Program-made: the position numbers and the translations under genes
Shown here: positions 5,238 to 7,684 of the stretch, piece by piece
Layout: each line of letters starts with the position of its first letter
Position numbering within the stretch: position 1 is the stretch's first letter
Origin: Candidatus Mancarchaeum sp.
GTDB lineage: Archaea; Micrarchaeota; Micrarchaeia; Micrarchaeales; Micrarchaeaceae
Length of the DNA: 7,684 nt
Reading direction: 5' to 3'
NCBI GenBank assembly: GCA_027364995.1
Contig: DAHXOG010000031.1
Location: forward strand, 1 to 7,684
The notes under the pieces: model-generated
The model's database searches: none
The model's input: the letters and a program-made list of their open reading frames with translations, nothing else
What the model was told of the DNA's origin: nothing

Positions 5238-6239
5238 AAATCCCAAACGCATGAAAGCGCAGCCCGCCGCAATTCAAAGCAACCGCGCTCCTTAAATTCC
5301 GAGATTGCAAGGCTTAACAGGCGCAAGAACTACTATAAGGCAAGCACTATCATACTCATAATTGTTTTGTTCGCATTCGTTTTCGTAACCGCTAATCCGT
5401 TCAAGCCGGCAAAGCTCGCCTTCGGCTCAAGGCTCACCAATATAGACGTGCCTTTCAGCTCGCAGTGGCTTTCGATAATCAATAACGCCCCGAACTCCGA
5501 TTTCAATACCTCTGCACTAATGCTATTGAACGGCTCGCTCACGGATGAGATTATAGATACGCCGCCAACAGCTCTCGCTCCGAAGCCGGTAATGGTAAAC
5601 GGAAAGCCCACTGTAATATATATAGGGGCAATATCATGCGTGTTCTGCGGCGAGAACAGGTGGGCCATGGCGCTTGCACTATCACGTTTTGGAAATTTTT
5701 CAAACCTATACGAAGGCTATAGCAGCTTCGGCGACCATGATCTTCCCACAATATACTGGAACAAGGATAATTATACCACTAATGCAAGTGTGGGATTCGG
5801 GAATTATTACCATAGCAATTACATAAACTTCATATCCGCAGACTACGAGTCTCCAATCGTCCAAGGCTTTGAGGTGCAGCCAATATCATATTTCGTAAGC
5901 AAGGCTCCGAACTCGACATATAGATCGGCCATGAGCTTCATGAATTCCACAAATGATTTCCAAGGCACTCCATTCTCATTCTGGGGAAATGTCATAGTGC
6001 AGGGGGCAACGGGCATAGTATTCGGGAACACCACCCCTACGGGCTCAACGCTTCCTTTGACCAACGAGACGCATGCGCAGGTATTGTCGCAGTTTAAGAA
6101 CTACAACGACCAATTCGCCTTTGGCGAATATGCTGCCGCCGACGTTTATATAGCATACTTATGCCCAACTTTAAACAACACACCTCCGGTATGCCAGCTT
6201 AAAGGCATAAGGGAATTGGAGACTCACATGGGGCTTTGA
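5208..6239 (+). CDS. DUF929-like membrane-anchored thioredoxin-fold protein with CxxC motif
   Basis: 343 residues. Residues 1-43 are basic and cytoplasmic, 45-62 form one membrane helix (positive-inside rule gives N-in), and the rest lies outside the cytoplasm. After a beta strand, PTVIYIGAISCVFC (134-147) places a CxxC pair (C144, C147) as in thioredoxin folds, followed by GENRWAMALALSRFGNFSNL, which matches the DUF929 family as I know it. C319 and C329 could form a second disulfide. Ten N-x-S/T sequons lie in the outer domain (N100, 108, 163, 188, 192, 235, 246, 274, 286, 323), fitting a surface glycoprotein. A likely role is thiol-disulfide exchange on secreted proteins; this is inference, as the family is uncharacterised. 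The stop TGA directly adjoins the ATG of the next gene. Confidence 0.85.
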   Translation: MPESKMPESKKSQTHESAARRNSKQPRSLNSEIARLNRRKNYYKASTIILIIVLFAFVFVTANPFKPAKLAFGSRLTNIDVPFSSQWLSIINNAPNSDFNTSALMLLNGSLTDEIIDTPPTALAPKPVMVNGKPTVIYIGAISCVFCGENRWAMALALSRFGNFSNLYEGYSSFGDHDLPTIYWNKDNYTTNASVGFGNYYHSNYINFISADYESPIVQGFEVQPISYFVSKAPNSTYRSAMSFMNSTNDFQGTPFSFWGNVIVQGATGIVFGNTTPTGSTLPLTNETHAQVLSQFKNYNDQFAFGEYAAADVYIAYLCPTLNNTPPVCQLKGIRELETHMGL

Positions 6240-6767
6240 ATGAAAAAGTTAGACATATTCAAATCTATATACAGAAAACCAAAGTACATCGCCTTAAACG
6301 TAGCCGCATTCATAATATATTATTACATAATGCATGCCATAGTGCTTTTGAACAATCCAATAATACTTTTTAGCAGCAATCTGGCCGAATATGCATTCTA
6401 TGGCGTTGTGCTAACCTCTTCAGTATTGATAACGCTTGCTGTATTCTCTGCCTTCAATACCAGAAACAATATGGCAAAGCTGTCTGCATCAACATCAGGC
6501 AGCGTGGTGGCAGTCGCCAGTAGTTTCGCCGTCAGCTGCGGCTGCGGCTTTTCTGCGCTTTCCTATCTCGCAATCCTTGGTATAGGTTCAGGCGCAATAG
6601 TGAGCATTGACAGTACCATAGCGGACTATGAAACACCGCTTCTTATCATAGCCTTAATCATAAATATAGTCATAGTCGCTTATTATACAAACAAGCTTTC
6701 AAATCCAGCATGCAAGCTCAAGAAGGTGCCGAAGCGCGGGCATGCGCAAAGGAAGAGGCATAACTAA
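6240..6767 (+). CDS. Four-helix membrane protein with a Cys-Gly-Cys motif
   Basis: 175 residues, family not recognised. Membrane helices are likely at about 17-37, 48-71, 86-120 (long, or a re-entrant segment) and 131-150. Both ends are basic and cytoplasmic, with a Lys/Arg-rich C-terminal tail. The third segment carries SCGCGFSALSYL, with C100 and C102 at or in the membrane, and a further C157 lies in the tail. The ATG follows the upstream TGA with no gap, so translation is probably coupled to the CxxC protein. The pairing and the buried cysteines suggest a redox or assembly partner, in the manner of DsbB, VKOR or CcdA, but there is no sequence match to any of these that I can see. Confidence 0.82.
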   Translation: MKKLDIFKSIYRKPKYIALNVAAFIIYYYIMHAIVLLNNPIILFSSNLAEYAFYGVVLTSSVLITLAVFSAFNTRNNMAKLSASTSGSVVAVASSFAVSCGCGFSALSYLAILGIGSGAIVSIDSTIADYETPLLIIALIINIVIVAYYTNKLSNPACKLKKVPKRGHAQRKRHN

Positions 6768-6773
6768 CGTATG

Positions 6774-6777
6774 ACGG
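6774..6777 (+). promoter_or_regulatory. Possible Shine-Dalgarno site (GGTG) for the V4R gene
   Basis: The 18-bp spacer between the membrane-protein gene and the V4R gene holds CGGTGTG a few bases before the ATG at 6786. It has no TATA box, so the V4R gene is probably translated from the operon mRNA by this internal site. Confidence 0.4.
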
Positions 6778-6785
6778 TGTGCTAA

Positions 6786-7684
6786 ATGGAATCAAAACGC
6801 CGAAGCAAAAAAGCACATGTTAAGGATAAGCCAAAGGCTGTAAATTCCGGCAAGCGCGGCAAATCCTCAACCAAACCCTCAAGCCGCGGAGTAAAAGCAA
6901 GCAAAGCTACCAAGGCTTCCAAAGCTGTCAAAAAGCCGAAAAGAATGGTCAATGCAAAAGGGACAAGCAAGCGCATTGCCCATAAGCCCAAGAAGCCGCT
7001 TAAGCCACGGGCGAATAGGAAACCTACAATAAAGAAGCAAAAAGTAATCAAATCCAATATTGAATCGATAAACGAGGTAACAGTCCTGGTGTCAATGCCG
7101 GAATCCTATTATGAGGCAATAATAAGCAGCATGCTCTCAAATGCCCCAATCCAGAAGATAACGAGCGAGAGCATCATATTCTCGAAATTGCTGATAATGT
7201 CCAATTCCGATCCAAGGTCGGAATACGACGCCGGGTTTGGAATCGGGCGCATAGCCTACAAGCTAATGCTAAAAGGCAAACGGTATAAGTGGTACGAGCA
7301 GTCGCTCCCGGACATTGTAGAGTTCTTCAATAAGCTTGGCTTCAAGGCGGCTTACCACCTTTCAGGCTCCTCTACCCCAATAATAGTGCTGGAAACCCGC
7401 AGCACCATAATCACGGGGCTGAAAATGCATAACTTCGAGGCTGGCATAATCTCGGGATTCCTGACTTCCGCAAGCAATTCCTACGTGCGCATGCACGAAA
7501 AGGAATGCCAATGCGCAGGCTCCGGAGAATGCACCTTCGTTTACGGCGTTCCGGATCAATCAGATACCAATTACAATAATTCCGCATTAAGGCTATTCGC
7601 AGACCATCTATGCTCAATAAGCTCATTGGGAAATCCTGCCTCAAAGGAATTCTCATCGTTATACAATGCATTGATAATGTCTCC
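6786..7684 (+). CDS. V4R-domain protein with a lysine-rich N-terminal tail, cut by window edge
   Basis: 299 residues are seen and the frame stays open at the right edge. Residues 1-92 are extremely basic and low in complexity (about 40% Lys plus Arg, with repeated KASKATKASKAVKK-type stretches), probably disordered and suited to binding nucleic acid. Residues about 96-145 form a small alpha/beta lead-in (VTVLVSMPESYYEAIISSML). A V4R (4-vinyl reductase-like) domain follows at about 148-254: FGIGRIAYKLMLKG, a helix SLPDIVEFFNKLGF, the strand-helix FEAGIISGFLTSA, and the cysteine cluster ECQCAGSGECTFVYG (240-254), with C241, C243 and C249. V4R domains bind small hydrophobic ligands or metal in sensor proteins and methyltransferase-associated proteins. 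The gene lies 18 bp after the membrane-protein gene and is probably in its operon. Ligand and role are unknown. Confidence 0.85.
   Translation, partial: MESKRRSKKAHVKDKPKAVNSGKRGKSSTKPSSRGVKASKATKASKAVKKPKRMVNAKGTSKRIAHKPKKPLKPRANRKPTIKKQKVIKSNIESINEVTVLVSMPESYYEAIISSMLSNAPIQKITSESIIFSKLLIMSNSDPRSEYDAGFGIGRIAYKLMLKGKRYKWYEQSLPDIVEFFNKLGFKAAYHLSGSSTPIIVLETRSTIITGLKMHNFEAGIISGFLTSASNSYVRMHEKECQCAGSGECTFVYGVPDQSDTNYNNSALRLFADHLCSISSLGNPASKEFSSLYNALIMS

Noticed and set aside
7362..7671. Minus-strand open frames of 65 and 86 codons at the right end
   Set aside because: They lie antisense to the V4R domain coding frame and show no pattern or signals.
1..7684. CRISPR arrays, insertion sequences, phage attachment sites
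   Set aside because: No spaced direct repeats, transposase-like frames or terminal inverted repeats are visible. The tRNA 3' end is not repeated elsewhere in the window.

Overview
The window looks like a piece of an archaeal chromosome. SRP54 and a DRG/Rbg-type GTPase with a C-terminal TGS domain are housekeeping genes of the archaeal/eukaryotic type. Most genes have a TATA box about 25-30 bases before the start codon, in several cases so close that the mRNA must be nearly leaderless. One tRNA gene carries a short bulge-helix-bulge intron in its T-loop. AUA isoleucine codons are frequent, spacing is tight, and a tRNA gene overlaps a protein gene. Together these suggest a small-genome, ARMAN/Micrarchaeota-like (DPANN) archaeon; that placement is inference.

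Layout. Positions 1-863 (minus) hold the N-terminal 287 residues of a GT4-type glycosyltransferase that runs off the left edge. A divergent promoter region separates it from srp54 (1048-2346, plus). Next comes a 30-codon lysine-rich ORF on the minus strand (2394-2486) with its own TATA box and oligo-T exit, then the DRG-family GTPase (2627-3730) and a small winged-helix-like protein (3785-4231). The end of that last gene runs into the 3' part of a minus-strand tRNA-Arg(UCU) gene (4203-4307, 30-nt intron). The 5' end of the tRNA abuts the stop codon of a TatD-family metal-dependent hydrolase (4308-5072, minus).

From 5208 a plus-strand operon runs to the right edge: a membrane-anchored, sequon-rich DUF929/thioredoxin-like protein with a CxxC motif, then directly adjoining (TGA-ATG) a four-helix membrane protein with a Cys-Gly-Cys motif, then a V4R-domain protein with a lysine-rich N-terminal tail, cut by the window edge.

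SRP54 and the DRG GTPase serve protein targeting and translation. The 5208-7684 operon is the best candidate for a poorly described system: an extracytoplasmic thiol protein, a possible membrane redox partner, and a V4R protein that may sense a small ligand or bind nucleic acid. The most firmly supported unusual structure is the tRNA locus, where one short stretch encodes a tRNA 3' exon and intron on one strand and a protein C-terminus with its stop codon on the other.
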